From: Saksenaea vasiformis B4078
Lineage: Eukaryota; Mucoromycota; Mucoromycetes; Mucorales; Saksenaeaceae
Direction of reading: 5' to 3'
NCBI GenBank assembly: GCA_000697055.1
Contig: JNDT01001266.1
Span: 1 to 64,000 of the forward strand
Length of the DNA stretch: 64,000 bases
In this document: positions 10,236 to 22,270 of the stretch, one piece after another
How positions within the stretch are numbered: the first letter of the stretch is position 1
How the letters are laid out: every line of letters begins with the position of its first letter
The notes under the pieces: generated by a model
The model's database searches: none
Seen by the model: the letters and a program-made list of their open reading frames with translations, nothing else
What the model was told of the DNA's origin: nothing
Position numbers and translations under genes: made by a program

Positions 10236-11772
10236 TTGCTTTTCCCTTCCAGAAACTTTTCTACGAATTTCTTCATTGTAGTTTGATAAACATAATATAA
10301 CCGAGAATGTACATGAAGAGTATGTGTATGATGCACGTTTGGGAACAGAAACAAGTCATTGATTGAGACTATTGACATGTCTCTACCAAGCTATAGGTGG
10401 TTTATTGGTTAGCCAGAGCCGCCACGAGCCATTGATGATGGGGATAAGATCCATCCTATCACGACAAGCATGGCTTCTTAGTAAAAAGTACATATTTTGT
10501 TCCAGATATTACCTTCGATCATAGAGACATGCGTGGAAAGTACTATTTGGGCGAAAAAGAATGAGAATAAACCAACCCAACTCATTGGCTTAGACTGTTG
10601 GAGAAGAGACGCGAGGAGAGGTGTCAGTGCACTACTGTATACATATTCTAATCATACTATCGTGACTCCAGTGTTTAGAGTGTGCATACAAAACGCATCT
10701 AAGTATATGTCTGTTTATCAGACGATCTCGGAATCTCGCCTATGAATCTGATATCATCATTGAATCTCACATTTTGCCTCTCCCTAATGTCGCTCACATT
10801 CCCTTAAAGTAGATGCAGTTAGTGAGAGATCATTTGGTTATTTAAGCAAGTAGAATAAGAATAGATCATCTCGGTAAGTATAGCAGAAAAGCAGCATACA
10901 CTAATCAAAGGCTGTCGGTGAGGTACGCTTATTATATGTTCAATATCATGATTAGCTAGTGACTATCTGAGATGTGGTACAGCGTCCTTCTATGTTACCA
11001 TCTTTTTTATCCGTTGTTAATTAGTACAGACTTGTAAAATGTACTGTTTAGGCATTATTCTATACACAAAGGAAGCAAGCGGTCTTGTTTCAAGGGGAGC
11101 GGGGCAGCCCTGCTGCGTGCCAATTAGGAAGAAGTGGAGAGGGTGCAAACTCGCGTGCAAAAACCTGTGGACGTGGACTTGGTATGGAAATAGGGTTTTA
11201 CCAGAATCGTCATGGATAACCCTGTCTATGCCGTATTTGTAACAATTGTGGACTTGCAAGAAGAGGTAAAGTCCAGACCTTTCTGTGTGAAAAAAAATTC
11301 AATAAACAGATAATGAAGAATTGGAGACTACTCGTAAATGAAGTCATCGCCTACCAATCCAAGACATAATATAACAAACATATCTTTTTTGTTTGCTTGC
11401 AAATGCAAACAGTACAACATTTTTTTTTCCCTCTATCTCACCTGATAACATGACTTATTACGTCATGTGGGTATGAACAGATGAAGAAGAGTTGGTAAAA
11501 GTCCTTGTCATCATCCTTTTGAGTTTAGTGACCAATGTGTGTCATAAGGTCTCAAGTCAGTCGTTGCGCAGACTTTGAGGTCATCCCTAACGCTGATAAC
11601 TTAGCAGTGGCCGTTACACGTTCTTCTTTGCGTTGCTGTAAATTACAGCAGAAATGGTTTTGGACCCGACGCTCTTAGAATGTGAAAATAAACTTTTTTT
11701 TAATATTTGCCATTGTTGGTTTGGCTTCGTTACTGGGCAATGTTTTGTAACTGTTAAGTGGCAGCTTGCTAA
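10236..11772. other. Intergenic, no supported gene
   Basis: The first part is presumably the RPA2 3' end. Near 11,219-11,290 a short frame reads CRICNNCGLARRGKV, which resembles half of a GATA-type finger, but no partner half or open upstream frame exists, so no gene is called. Confidence 0.4.
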
Positions 11773-12234
11773 ATGAAACCCAATACTGTGGTACATGCAT
11801 GCCCTTTTACGTATAGGTCGTCTAACGTAGATTGTCCGCTTGCTTTCCTTGCCGGAATAACATTATTGGAGACAATGACCCCTCAGTCACCTAGCATACA
11901 CACTTGGCAATTCAGACGTTTTCACATGGAGTGGATCACCTCAATTCGGAATCGGGACCCAACTCTTTGTGACACCATCCATAATAGGCACCATTGTCGG
12001 TTTGGAGAAATGCAATTTAGCGCCTTTTTGGTGTTACAAAGGCAAAAGTTGATCTACGGGGTGGAACTTGGTGGAGGCGAACCTCATTTGAAATCACACA
12101 AGTCATATTCAGAATCCAGTATTCCAAAGAGGAAGGTTTGCGCTATTTTTTTTTTTTTTTCATGCATGCAATCGTTATTTCTCCCATTTCCTTGGTCATG
12201 TACCAGACCTTTTGTTAGTCGAAAACATCTGTAA
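11773..12234 (+). other. 153-codon open frame, unrecognised
   Basis: This is the longest open frame in a 4-kb gene-poor stretch. Its product shows no domain I know; it is mildly His/Cys-rich and ends after a poly-T run that could be the start of an intron. Coding status is doubtful. Confidence 0.2.
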
Positions 12235-12802
12235 AGAGTGGTAGCCCGCGCAAAAATGAACCCCTTGAAACCTTCGGTACCTGAATGGAGCTAAAAAGGG
12301 TCAGGGCCATCCAGACTCTTCTTTACCATTGGCTTTGTTAGCAATTGACAGCATGTTTGTAAGGGCTTTTATGGTAAAGGCAAGAGAGACATTTTCCAAA
12401 AGAAGCATTGTCTATTATATCATTACTCAGCATGGAGTGGATTTTGAAGGCTATATATTAAAGGCAAGTTGCTATATTTTGTTGTTTAACGTATTGTTGC
12501 TTTTATCACATTGTTCCTTGGTCTTGAAGCAGAATAGCGAACATACTGAACGATCTTAGCCATTTTTTTTTCGGGTTTGCAAGAGGATCTACAGACATAG
12601 CTCCTCCTAAATAGTCTGTCGGCATGTATTGTTCGTGAATGTTATGCTTTCTAGCGTAATTAGACAAATGTCAATAGATTATTTGCTATGCAACCTTAAT
12701 GTATTAAAAGCATTAGATTTTGAGCGAGATGAAGATCCCTAGAAGGGATATTTCTCTGTTTCAAGGTATAGATTGATTAGGGTCGTTTCATAGAAGCTCA
12801 AT

Positions 12803-13121
12803 TTGCTTTGTTTGGGAAAAATTCTGTTATTCTTTTTTAACAAGAAACCAAAAAAGATAGCTGTCATCTGTCTTGCCATTCTCCGTTTTTCTTTGTGTGT
12901 AATGACCTCCCTAAACTTCCAGAAACACTTCCAGTCCTCCCATCATCATCGTCGTAACACTTTTTGCACTCCTTGTTCGGCTATGTGTATCGCAACACGA
13001 GGGTAGGGGAAATAACCTGATTCAAAGCGTCTGCATGCTGTGTCTGGATGATCACACAAAAGGTCTGGATCGCCACTGTAAGGTGCATCATGGCGCTATT
13101 TTACAATGTAAGAACTGTTAG
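12803..13121 (+). other. Possible Cys/His zinc-finger fragment
   Basis: Two readings in different frames each hold a finger-like pattern: FQKHFQSSHHH followed by CTPCSAMC, then after 13027 CMLCLDDHTKGLDRHC with HH and a final CKNC before a stop. Joining them in frame would need removal of 25 bases (13003-13027, GT...AG), shorter than any intron elsewhere in the window. This may be a decayed gene or chance. Confidence 0.22.
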
Positions 13122-14340
13122 TAAGAGAAAATGGTTTTTAGCAAAAAAAAAAAATAGAAAGATCATAATACATACATAGGTTTCCTGTACGTGCACAGAG
13201 CCATTGCAGGTCAACAACTTTGGACAATTCGGAACTTTTACAGAAAAAAAATAGGGAAGTTTTGATCTCCCGTTCTTCTGCGTTTAATAATTGTTTCAAT
13301 TGATCGTCTTCCTGAAACATCGCGATCTTTTGTATGAAGGTTTCAAGAAGAAAAAAAAGCCGCGTATTAAGAGATTAGGGGTTTCTTCATTGGATGAGAT
13401 CCTAGAGATTCAGTCAAATTCATTGATACACTATTAATTAAGTACCACGTTTGACTATCTCTTGCGAGATACCACGCTAAGGAGAACAACAGCAATGCGA
13501 CGGAGAAAACGAAAAGGAACAGGTGAGGCAGAAAGAAAGAAAGAAAAAGAGAGTAGGGCTTCTTAAATTGCATGGACAGTTATAACGTCGAGCGCCAAGC
13601 GATAGACATTGCCATCCTAGACAATTGACAAGCTTTCCATAAAAAGCTGCTACCCATAGATACGGAGAAAGAGAAACCAGTTTTCAACTATGGTTGATGA
13701 TCTTTAAATCCACGTTCCCCACCTGGAACAGTAATCAGTCCCGTGTAATAAACTGTCATCAACAATGCACACGGACGATGTTCTAAGGAATAAAAGGAGA
13801 AGATGGAAGGAGGGGATTGGGGAAATCTGAAGATTCATTGTTTCCCGCGCTGTCTATTACGGTGAATACTGCGCGCGCGTTGGACAACAAGGACATGATG
13901 AGAAAAAAAAAAGAGAGAGAGAGATAAGAAAGAAAGGTCATTTTGCGCAGGTTGCTATGTGCAAGCCAAATATGGGTAATGACGATGTTTTTACGGAAGG
14001 TGAATAGATTAGGCGGAACGGGTTCCGTGGAGAAGGAAAGATGGATTTTGATGTTTTCATTTTTGTCGATCATTTGTAGTCAAGTTCCCCTAATCTTGCT
14101 ACTTCATTGTTCCTAACATGTGTGTGTTAAGTTTGAGAGTGAAACAGGTGCATGTTATTTTTCGGTTAAACACATATTTGTTCGAACGGTCAATTTTTGC
14201 CCAACCAAACAGCGCTCAGGTGGGCCCAGACTCCCTGAACTTTGTATCTGTTGGACACACTGTATAAATGCATTTCGTTTTCTTTTTTTTTCTCTTTCTT
14301 TCTGTCTTTCCTTCTCACACTCATAATTATTACTTTTTTC
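13122..14340. other. Intergenic, no supported gene
   Basis: Contains only short open frames and low-complexity AG and CT tracts (for example 13,531-13,555 and 13,900-13,925). Nothing is recognisable. Confidence 0.4.
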
Positions 14341-14676
14341 ATGCCGATTACCAGACCCGAAGTTCCCTGCTATTTCTGTGGCTCTAGTAAGTTTGAAAGA
14401 TGAGCATGACACCTTTTTAACATTTGTCCTTTGTTATAATAGCAAAGCATAAATCGAGTGATTGTGTAAAGTATTTTCATAATATCAAATTCTGATTTTT
14501 AAATTAACTTTATTTTCTGTAGCCTCAGTAAGTTTACAACAGAAAAAAAGAGTAAATTTCTTAACGCCTGCCTATTATGCAGCTACGTATGTAGTTTGAA
14601 GATGATTTACGGACATCAACGACCCTTTGTTATCAAGCCAGTACCTCAACCGCCTATACTAATTACCGCTTTATGA
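14341..14676 (+). CDS. Putative 59-residue CxxC zinc-ribbon-like protein
   Basis: Model: exon 14341-14386, intron 14387-14542 (GT-AG, 156 bases), exon 14543-14676. The product has PCYFCGS and ACLLCSYVC, so Cys10, Cys13, Cys25 and Cys28 form a compact C-x2-C-x11-C-x2-C with an extra Cys32, then LKMIYGHQRPFVIKP and a Pro-rich end. The last part faintly recalls the post-finger arm of GATA factors, but the spacing between Cys pairs is too short for a GATA finger. Earlier AG acceptors at 14534 give a different frame that loses the second pair, so the acceptor choice rests on the motif. Function unknown. Confidence 0.38.
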
Positions 14677-14854
14677 ACGGCCTTTTATATATACTCTTCT
14701 GATTTACTTTCTACTATGGATTATTGCTGCGCAATGATAATAAAAACCAAAACACGATGTATAGCGGAGATTCATTTGTCTTGCTTTTTTTGGGTGGGTA
14801 TTTTCGCACATGTACCTTTTTCTTTTCCTTCCTTTTTTTTTTTTTTTTAAATAC

Positions 14855-16877
14855 ATGTTGGCATGGCTTGGACCGAATCGTTGTGCGGTCATGACCGCTG
14901 CTCACGTACGTCAATATGTGTGGGGATTGTATTACCCATGCCGGAAACAATTGCGTACGTACACGCATGCTATTGAGACCAAACGCCAAGAAGCATTCAA
15001 CGGCGGCGGAAAGCAAAGACAACATGCGCAACATGAGAAGGTTTGCTTTGAATTTAGCGACGACACCCCCTTTGATAGAGACATTATTTAGGGAAAATTA
15101 ACTGCCCGAGAACGTCTAGAACTTTTGTTGGATAAGGGTTCGTTTCGAGAGTATGATGTATTTGTAGAACATCAATGTACAGATTTCGGTATGGATGGTA
15201 AAAAGGTATTAAACAAGTGTCTTTTTTTTCTTATTTTCGATAACTCAAATGATCTAACAGTTCGCCGGCGATGGTGTCGTGACTGGTCACGGCATGATCC
15301 ACGGTCGACGCGTCTTTGTCTATAGTCAGGACTTTACTGTGTTGGGTGGTAGTCTATCGCGTACCAATTCGCAAAAGATCTTGAAAGTGATGGATCAAGC
15401 AATGACTGTGGGAGCGCCTATTATTGGTATCCAAGATTCTGGAGGCGCAAGAATCCAGGAAGGGGTTGATTCCCTAGCAGGCTATTCGGATATATTCCAG
15501 GTAAGGGCGTTTGCTAAAAAGAAAAAAAAAATGTTAACCAAGCAAAAATCTAAAAAAAAAAGAAAAACGTGCTTGCTTCGGGTGTTATCCCTCAGCTGTC
15601 ATTGATCATGGGACCTTGTGCCGGTGGCGCCGTTTATTCGCCCGCTGTTACAGATTTTATTTTTATGGTGCGCAACACTTCTCACATGTTTGTCACTGGT
15701 CCCGATGTGGTCAAGGCAGTAACCAACGAATCGGTTTCTCAAGAAGTCCTTGGAGGAGCTAGTATCCATACACGTAAAAGTGGAGTTGCTCATAATGCAT
15801 TTACCAATGACATTGAAGCACTGCAGAGGTATTTGTGTATATGTGAATCAAGGGCGCGTGATTGTGTCTTTTTAAGCTCATTGCGTTGGGTCTAGAATGC
15901 GGGATTTTTTTGATTACCTTCCTCTTTCTAATCGCGACGCTGTGCCTGTCAGGCCTTGCGAAGACCCGATTGACCGACAGGATGGAGCACTCGATACGAT
16001 CATTCCGACGGATTCCAACATAGCCTACGATATGCGTGAAGTGATCCATCGGGTAAGAAATGAAGTCCTACTGCAAATCAATGGTTAAAAAAGGAGGGTC
16101 CAGGTCTTTGATTGGCATTCGTATTTTGAAATTCATCCGGATTATGCCCGAAATATCCTGGTGGGATTGGCGAGGCTAGGTGGTCAGACAGTGGGAGTAG
16201 TGGCGAACCAACCACTTGTTTCGTCAGGTGCTCTTGATATCGATGCTTCTGTCAAGGCAGCAAGATTTATCCGATTTTGTGATGCTTTCAATATTCCGCT
16301 TGTAACATTTGTGGATGTGCCCGGCTTTATGCCAGGTACAGCACAGGAGCATGCAGGAGTCATTCGCCACGGCGCTAAATTGCTGTATGCATACTGCGAA
16401 GCCACTGTACCCAAATTAACGGTTATCACACGTAAAGCTTATGGAGGAGCATATATTGTCATGAGTTCCAAACATCTCCGTGGAGACTACAAGTAACAGC
16501 GCGAAACCTCCTTCTTCTTTTTTTTTCTCTAACTCATTTCTTTTTTCTTTTAGTATTGCATGGCCAACATCAGAAATTGCAGTGATGGGAGCAGCTGGAG
16601 CAGTGGAAATCATATTTAGACAACATAAAGATAAAGCTAGAATGGAACAAGAATATCGGGATAATTTTGCTACACCATTATCAGCAGCAAAACGAGGCTA
16701 TTTGGATGATATTATTCAACCAAGGTAAAAAAAAAGCCCCATGATTTACTAGAATCACACACTTATGCCCTTATCCAAAATAGGACTACCCGTACGCGAC
16801 TTATCGAACAATTGGATCTGTTAAAAACTAAAAGCATATCAAATCCATGGAAAAAGCATGGAAGTATTCCACTATAA
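14855..16877 (+). CDS. PCCB: Propionyl-CoA carboxylase beta chain, mitochondrial
   Basis: Eight exons (14855-15040, 15092-15205, 15261-15500, 15563-15828, 15896-16052, 16104-16492, 16554-16724, 16784-16877) give 538 residues. The first 40 or so form a basic mitochondrial presequence; [16 protein letters not shown] opens the first carboxyltransferase half, with [11 protein letters not shown] and [14 protein letters not shown] around the acyl-CoA site, and the second half contains [17 protein letters not shown] and [10 protein letters not shown]. The end, WKKHGSIPL, matches PCC rather than methylcrotonyl-CoA carboxylase. The enzyme transfers carboxyl from biotin on the alpha chain to propionyl-CoA, making methylmalonyl-CoA. 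Intron 3 ends in an unusual A-rich acceptor. The alpha chain is not in the window. Confidence 0.95.
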
Positions 16878-16962
16878 CAAAAGTGTAATCATGCAAGATT
16901 AAAAGCTTAATGCGAGCTTATCTCATAGATTTTCTATCATACAAAGAAAGAAGGGAGAAAGG

Positions 16963-16984
16963 GGAGAGAGAGAGAGAGAGAGAC
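16963..16984. repeat. GA dinucleotide microsatellite
   Basis: About eleven GA units downstream of PCCB, in the short spacer before the GATA gene. Confidence 0.7.
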
Positions 16985-17311
16985 AGAGAAAAGATAAGTA
17001 TTTTATATACATGTATATCACCCATCGTGGGAAATGAATCCTCACAAGGAAATCTAGTGTAACAGTTTGGGGGGAATGTTGGGGAGAGAGAAAGCGACAA
17101 GAGAAACCAAAAATTTCCGTTATCATGGTCTCTTATCAAAGTCACAGAAAATTTCACTTCAAAATGAGGCAATCTCCCGAAATCATTTTTGGTGTCACAC
17201 ACGCTGACAAGGAACACTTCGTCATTTGATGCAGCCATTGTGCCATTTAAAAAATCTCAAAAGATGAAGTTCTCCCTTTTCTTCTCCTCTTTTCCTCCTT
17301 TGTCTCTTACC

Positions 17312-18175
17312 ATGTTTTCTCAAATACACTACATACCTTATCCTCCCAACTCTACAGCTTTTCTTTTCGATGATCTAACTCCTCAAGACGAATTTTATAT
17401 CCCTCAAATGCACATGCTTGCACCCGAGGCCTTTATTGATTCTGAGCCTCTGATGGAAAGCTATCCACAACCCTCCCACGTGCATCCACTACAGATCCTG
17501 TCACCTTCTACTTACGATCCATTGCTTCCGACCTCTTTGGACACGTCCGAATTATTCAAGGATGAACCTTTTCTCTTTACAAACTTATTGGCTGATGATG
17601 ATACAATTTCATCATCACTTCCACCACCACCATCCTCTCCTCCTCCTCCTTTGCAACAACAACAACAACAACAACAAGAAGAAGAAGAAGAAGAAGAAGA
17701 AGTAGAACCATCTTTTGTTGTTTCACGAGACGAAAAATCACAAGAAGAAGAACCAGAAGAAGAAGAAGAGGATGACTTTTTGGACTCTGAAGAAATAGAA
17801 GAGGAGGATGATGATGATGAGGATGATCCCGATTGGCTGGTTGCTGAACACAGACGTAAACCCTCTCTATCCAAAAAGAAAAAGAAATCCACTACAGCTC
17901 CTTCTACACCTTCTTTTACAGAAGAAAGCAATAGTCCAGGAGGAGAAATTCGATGCACTAACTGCGCGACACATAACACCCCTTTGTGGCGACGTAACCC
18001 GGAAGGCGACCCGCTCTGTAATGCCTGTGGTCTCTTTCTAAAACTTCATGGTACTGTCCGTCCTTTAAGCCTGAAGACAGATGTGATCAAGAAACGCAAC
18101 CGTTCCGGATTGAAAACACGTCGTACGCAGAGAAAAAAGCGCAATACTCGACGATCGCTTGGATCTCGCGGGTGA
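17312..18175 (+). CDS. NIT2/AreA-type GATA transcription factor
   Basis: A single exon encodes 287 residues from the ATG chosen here, which follows a CT-rich leader; an in-frame ATG at 17189 would add 41 residues of low-quality sequence. The finger at residues 215-239 is C-x2-C-x17-C-x2-C, with [20 protein letters not shown] and then [20 protein letters not shown], the form typical of fungal nitrogen regulators of the AreA/NIT2/Gat1 group. Upstream are polyglutamine and long Glu/Asp runs, probably an activation region, encoded by CAA, GAA and GAT microsatellites (about 17,656-17,825). The C-terminus is strongly basic. The finger supports binding of HGATAR sites; the regulated pathway is inferred only from the family. 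Confidence 0.88.
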   Translation: MFSQIHYIPYPPNSTAFLFDDLTPQDEFYIPQMHMLAPEAFIDSEPLMESYPQPSHVHPLQILSPSTYDPLLPTSLDTSELFKDEPFLFTNLLADDDTISSSLPPPPSSPPPPLQQQQQQQQEEEEEEEEVEPSFVVSRDEKSQEEEPEEEEEDDFLDSEEIEEEDDDDEDDPDWLVAEHRRKPSLSKKKKKSTTAPSTPSFTEESNSPGGEIRCTNCATHNTPLWRRNPEGDPLCNACGLFLKLHGTVRPLSLKTDVIKKRNRSGLKTRRTQRKKRNTRRSLGSRG

Positions 18176-18859
18176 TTCCGGAACATAATTTATTTCTTTT
18201 TTTTTTTTGTACATAGATACACTTGTTTGATCATAAGTCACCAGCGACCTTCTTCCCTCTCTTTCTCTTTATATCTATCTACCTCTGTTATAACCACATT
18301 TTTCTTCTTTTTTTCTTCTTCTTCTTTATTTTGCTTTGTATACAAACACGTGCGCCTCTCAATAACACTGAAACCTCTTATTTGAACTGGATTTCACGTT
18401 GCGGTCATGGGTAGTCATGATTGGCTTAAACTGTTTTTCACGCTCCTACGAACATTTTGAATAGCTTTTTTACCTTTGAGACCGAACGGTCGAGAACGGG
18501 TAAATGGAATCCCGTCTGACCTGCTTTATAAAAAAATTGCCAAGTAACTGAATCGGGTCTCCACCGTTGTGGAGCAATGATCGGTTTGGATTTGCCGTAT
18601 CACATGGAAATGACATTATACTTTCACGTTCCATTGCCACTTGGTTACAAACTTATGCCGCTTCAAATGATTAGCCTATCCAATCATACAGCAAACGAAA
18701 ATAGTGTGTGCCTGGTAACTAAAGATCGCTTCAAAGTGCATAGTATCCAAGTAGCACAATCCATAGAAACGCATAAATGCTTTATGAAAAAAAGAAAAGA
18801 ATAGGTAAAAAGCTAGTAATTTTTTTTCTTTCTTTCTTTCTTTTTTTATGTGTGTGAAG
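18176..18859. other. Intergenic between convergent genes
   Basis: Contains CT- and T-rich tracts, probably 3' ends of the GATA gene and of the Bem3-like gene on the other strand. A 75-codon plus-strand frame (18577-18804) has no feature. Confidence 0.4.
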
Positions 18860-21800
18860 TTAGGAAATACGAATAGTTGGTAAAGGTGGTTCAGAATAAA
18901 TAGTTCCTTCGTCACTTGTTTCTTCTTCTTCTTCCTCTTCTTCCTCTTCGTCGTCCTCTTCGTCCTCTTCATCTTCCTCCATATCGTTGGTCTCGTCGTC
19001 ATCATCTACAACGACATTTGAGCCTTTTCATTAGAAAAAAAGACGAAGTTAGCGGCAAGTGGTACGCTTAAAATGCGATTGCTTACCGTCTAATCGTGTT
19101 TCAAGGTTCACAATAGAAGGAGGTGCGCCATCCATATAATGAACACTATTTCGATTGCTTCGACCTTCACTGATGATATGATGTACTCTTCTGCGTCCTG
19201 CCAGAGGCGCCGGTTGTGTAGGGTGAAGACTCTCCAGATCTTCTGGAGGTGGAGGCGAAGACGGCCTTGAACGACAGGGCTCTACTGGCGTTCCTTCACC
19301 TTCTGCTGCTGATGGTGGAGATACGGGATTGTCTCGCACAACAGCATCATTATTCGTCCAAAAGATGTAGTTGAATTCACTCAAGAAGAGACTAAAGATA
19401 CCCGCAGGGATACCCAACGTGGGGGAAAACACGATGCCCATGTTCCGGACAGTCATCTTGTTCGTCTCCGCATTCTGTACCACACGAATAAGGTGTGCTG
19501 TCAATGTTCGTAGCAATGTGTAGTTGGCTATAGGCAACATAGAGACCAACCGACCAAGTTCATTCACGCGTTCACGCCGGTCAATCAGATCTGGTTCCAG
19601 TAAGCCACCGTTTTTACACACTTCTCTCTCTCTCTCTTTCTTTTTTTTAATGCTTACCAATCACGGGTAAGAATTCTTTCAATAAATCTTGCGTCAATAC
19701 ATTGCTTGGTAATTCCCGGAGCCACATCTTCAGTAGACCAGCAATACCATGAATATCATAGCATTCTCCCGTAGCAAGTAAATCCACATCACCCTCTGGA
19801 ACAAAGAAAGGCGTCAGTTGATGTTATGCAAAAAAAAAAAAAGGCAAACAGTTCTTACTCTCGTTAAATTCTTGCTTCAGGGCGCGGATCTTGGCGGCGC
19901 TTCCGCTTATACGGTAAATTCCTTCTTCTTGCGTTGCATTTTTGGCTTCAAGGTACTGGATACAGCGCCACACGATGGCCGGAAGTTCGTATTTATCCGA
20001 AATCCTTGAGACACGGATGGCCTCATCAAGTGAGACGCCAAAAACTTGATTAGGTAACTTGGTAGGTTGCAGCGGATGTTGTGTTTGTTGCGGTACAAGT
20101 GGCAACGGCGCCATCGGAGGCTTCGGCCGCATTGACTCAGTGGCATCCGTGGAGTTACGTGACAGGAAACTTCGGAAACTATGCGTGGAGCAAGGTGAGT
20201 GTGGATCATTTGCTGAACTTGTAAAGATCTTTTTGGCCCAGAATGTTCGGCGATTGACTTTTTTGGATTTTTTCAGGTCTTCCGAATCCTCTTCATTTGT
20301 GCTGTGTAGCAGAGGCGATAAGGAATCACTGCTACATTGGCTCAGTGACGACCGTCCGGAGGAGGGCGATCCGATACTTGGATGATGGTGTCTCAAGTAC
20401 GAATGATCCATACTAGATCGTTGACGTAACGTACGTTCTTCATGGTACATTGGATCAAAGAAAGTATACTCAAACGGCTGGAGAGAGGTATCCGAGTTGG
20501 AACGCTGAGGATAATAGGTCATGTTACTGACTTGGGACAACTTGGTGTCCAGTTGCGCCATCGGGACGGCCGAAATTGGTTTGATATCGTCCTTAGAAAC
20601 CTTGCGCGGCTTGAATCGTTGCTCCTTTCGAAATACGACATCTCCGATATACTGGTTCAATGCTTCGAGCCATTCATCGCGTTCGGCGTCTGAATCTGCA
20701 CAGAGGATATGCCGATGCACCATACCGGTCGAAGACTTTTTAGGTTCCAGGATCATAAAGGCATGCCGAAAATGATTGGTATCACCGTTATCCTGGGGGG
20801 TATTGGGAGGATGTTGTGGTGCGACTTGCGTGCCTGGAATATAAATGGAGCCCAGGAATTGGCCTTCCCTCTATCATAGATGAATGATCTGATCTCGGTG
20901 TAATACATACATTTTTTCTTTTCCTTTGTAATAACCTACACTCTCGTAATATTTCAGGACCGGCCCATCGAGAACAAAATAGCGAGCTTTCCATCCCCCG
21001 AAATTCTTGCCTTTTTTGGTCAAGTAACCATCCTTATGGCCGGGAATCTTTTTGGTCAACAAATCAGTATCAATTGATTTCCCTAGTTGATATATATATA
21101 GTTATATATATATGTATATATGTACCCGTGCCCGTTGTGCTTCGAGATCAACTCGGTCTGTATTTAAAAAATTGCGAATGTCTGTATTATTTGGCAATTG
21201 AAGAACGCGCTGAAGGTACTTCTCGATAGCCATCTATTTTCCCAAATGGGTGAACCTGTCATAACCAACTTTTTTTTTTGGGGGGAACTCTCCTAACCTT
21301 TCTTTTATCAACTTTATTCGGCGCATGTGTATTGAAAAGCGCCTTGTCGGGCAATTTACCCATCTTTCCTACAACTGAACGGTCTTGTTTTCTTAGCTAG
21401 AAACAATAACATTTAGTGTACCGGATCCCTCTTTATTATTATAATTACCTTGTCGTCCAGAGTCCAGAAATCCGAATAGGATTTTTCAATTCGCCATAAT
21501 TCGGTATCAGAACGCCTAACAGAAATAGTAAATGAAGCAACGGCTTTCCCCTTGGAGTTTGTCGTAATGTTGGAACCGACCACTTTGACTGACAAGTTCG
21601 CAGTCATGGGAGGTTCTTGGTGAGGAGGTTCGGGTGCAGTGAATAAAAGTTGGGGTTGTGAAGAAACTCTACGTAAAAGATGTTTGTCGCGTCGTTTCTG
21701 TCGAATGTCATTATTATTATCATCGTCGTCGTCATCTTCAGCCCGGTTGTTTGCCGAAAGCCCTTCAAGATGGTAAATGGGCTTTCGTTTTTCAGCCGCT

Positions 21801-22270
21801 TCTTTTTTTCTGGCTGGGCCTGAAATGGAGTTTCGTGATCGCATGGGCCTCAATGGTTTCTTTTGGTCCGGGTCCAGCGCCGGCAATTTCGAATCCTTCG
21901 TAAGCAGCAAAGGACTTGCATCGGTACTGCTAGCAGAAGGGGGAGGAGAGGGTTCGGAAGTCGCAGGGTTCTCCTTTTGTTGTCGATACGGTGATCTTGG
22001 TGGAGGAACGGGACATAACGTAATTGTTGTTTCACCCTCTGTGTGAGGTAAACGAAGCGTAGAACAGTCCCGTAAGCATTGTGTATTAATTTCAGTTAAT
22101 TCAGATAAATCGTCTCCATCTTTATCTAAGCGGATATTTCGGTCGGCAGCCAACTTGGCTAACGTTTTTTGAAGACCCTCAATAATAACTTGTTGTTTTT
22201 CAATGATCTCTAATAGATGATCATTCTGAGTAGCCAAGTCACAACCTGCAGGTGCAACTTTTATCGTCAT
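18860..22270 (-). CDS. Bem3-like PX-PH-RhoGAP protein (Cdc42/Rho GTPase-activating)
   Basis: Eight exons, from the start: 22270-21449, 21396-21298, 21233-21126, 21047-20940, 20870-19859, 19795-19658, 19590-19087, 19023-18860; 984 residues. Order of parts: N-terminal coiled coil (about 18-45), Ser/Pro-rich linker, PX domain (about 232-340, KSYSDFWTLDDK then LRKQDRSVVGKMGKLP), PH domain (about 348-455, GYLTKKGKNFGGWKARYF), Ser-rich linker, RhoGAP (about 656-848) with the arginine finger in EEGIYRISGSA. This layout is that of yeast Bem3, which turns off Cdc42 at growth sites. The tail after the GAP ends in a run of about 30 acidic residues. Intron 3 has a long TA repeat and its acceptor (AAAAAG at 21048) is the least certain splice. 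The closest ATG to the coiled coil was taken as start. Confidence 0.87.

Noticed and set aside
11200..11340. GATA-like half finger (CNNCGLARRGK)
   Set aside because: The first Cys pair and the linking frame are missing; a stop lies directly upstream.
17189..17311. N-terminal extension of the GATA factor
   Set aside because: The added 41 residues are not protein-like in their first part and would remove the CT-rich leader seen directly before the ATG at 17312.
17512..17979. Minus-strand frame rich in Ser and Cys
   Set aside because: It is the antisense of the CAA/GAA/GAT microsatellites of the GATA factor.
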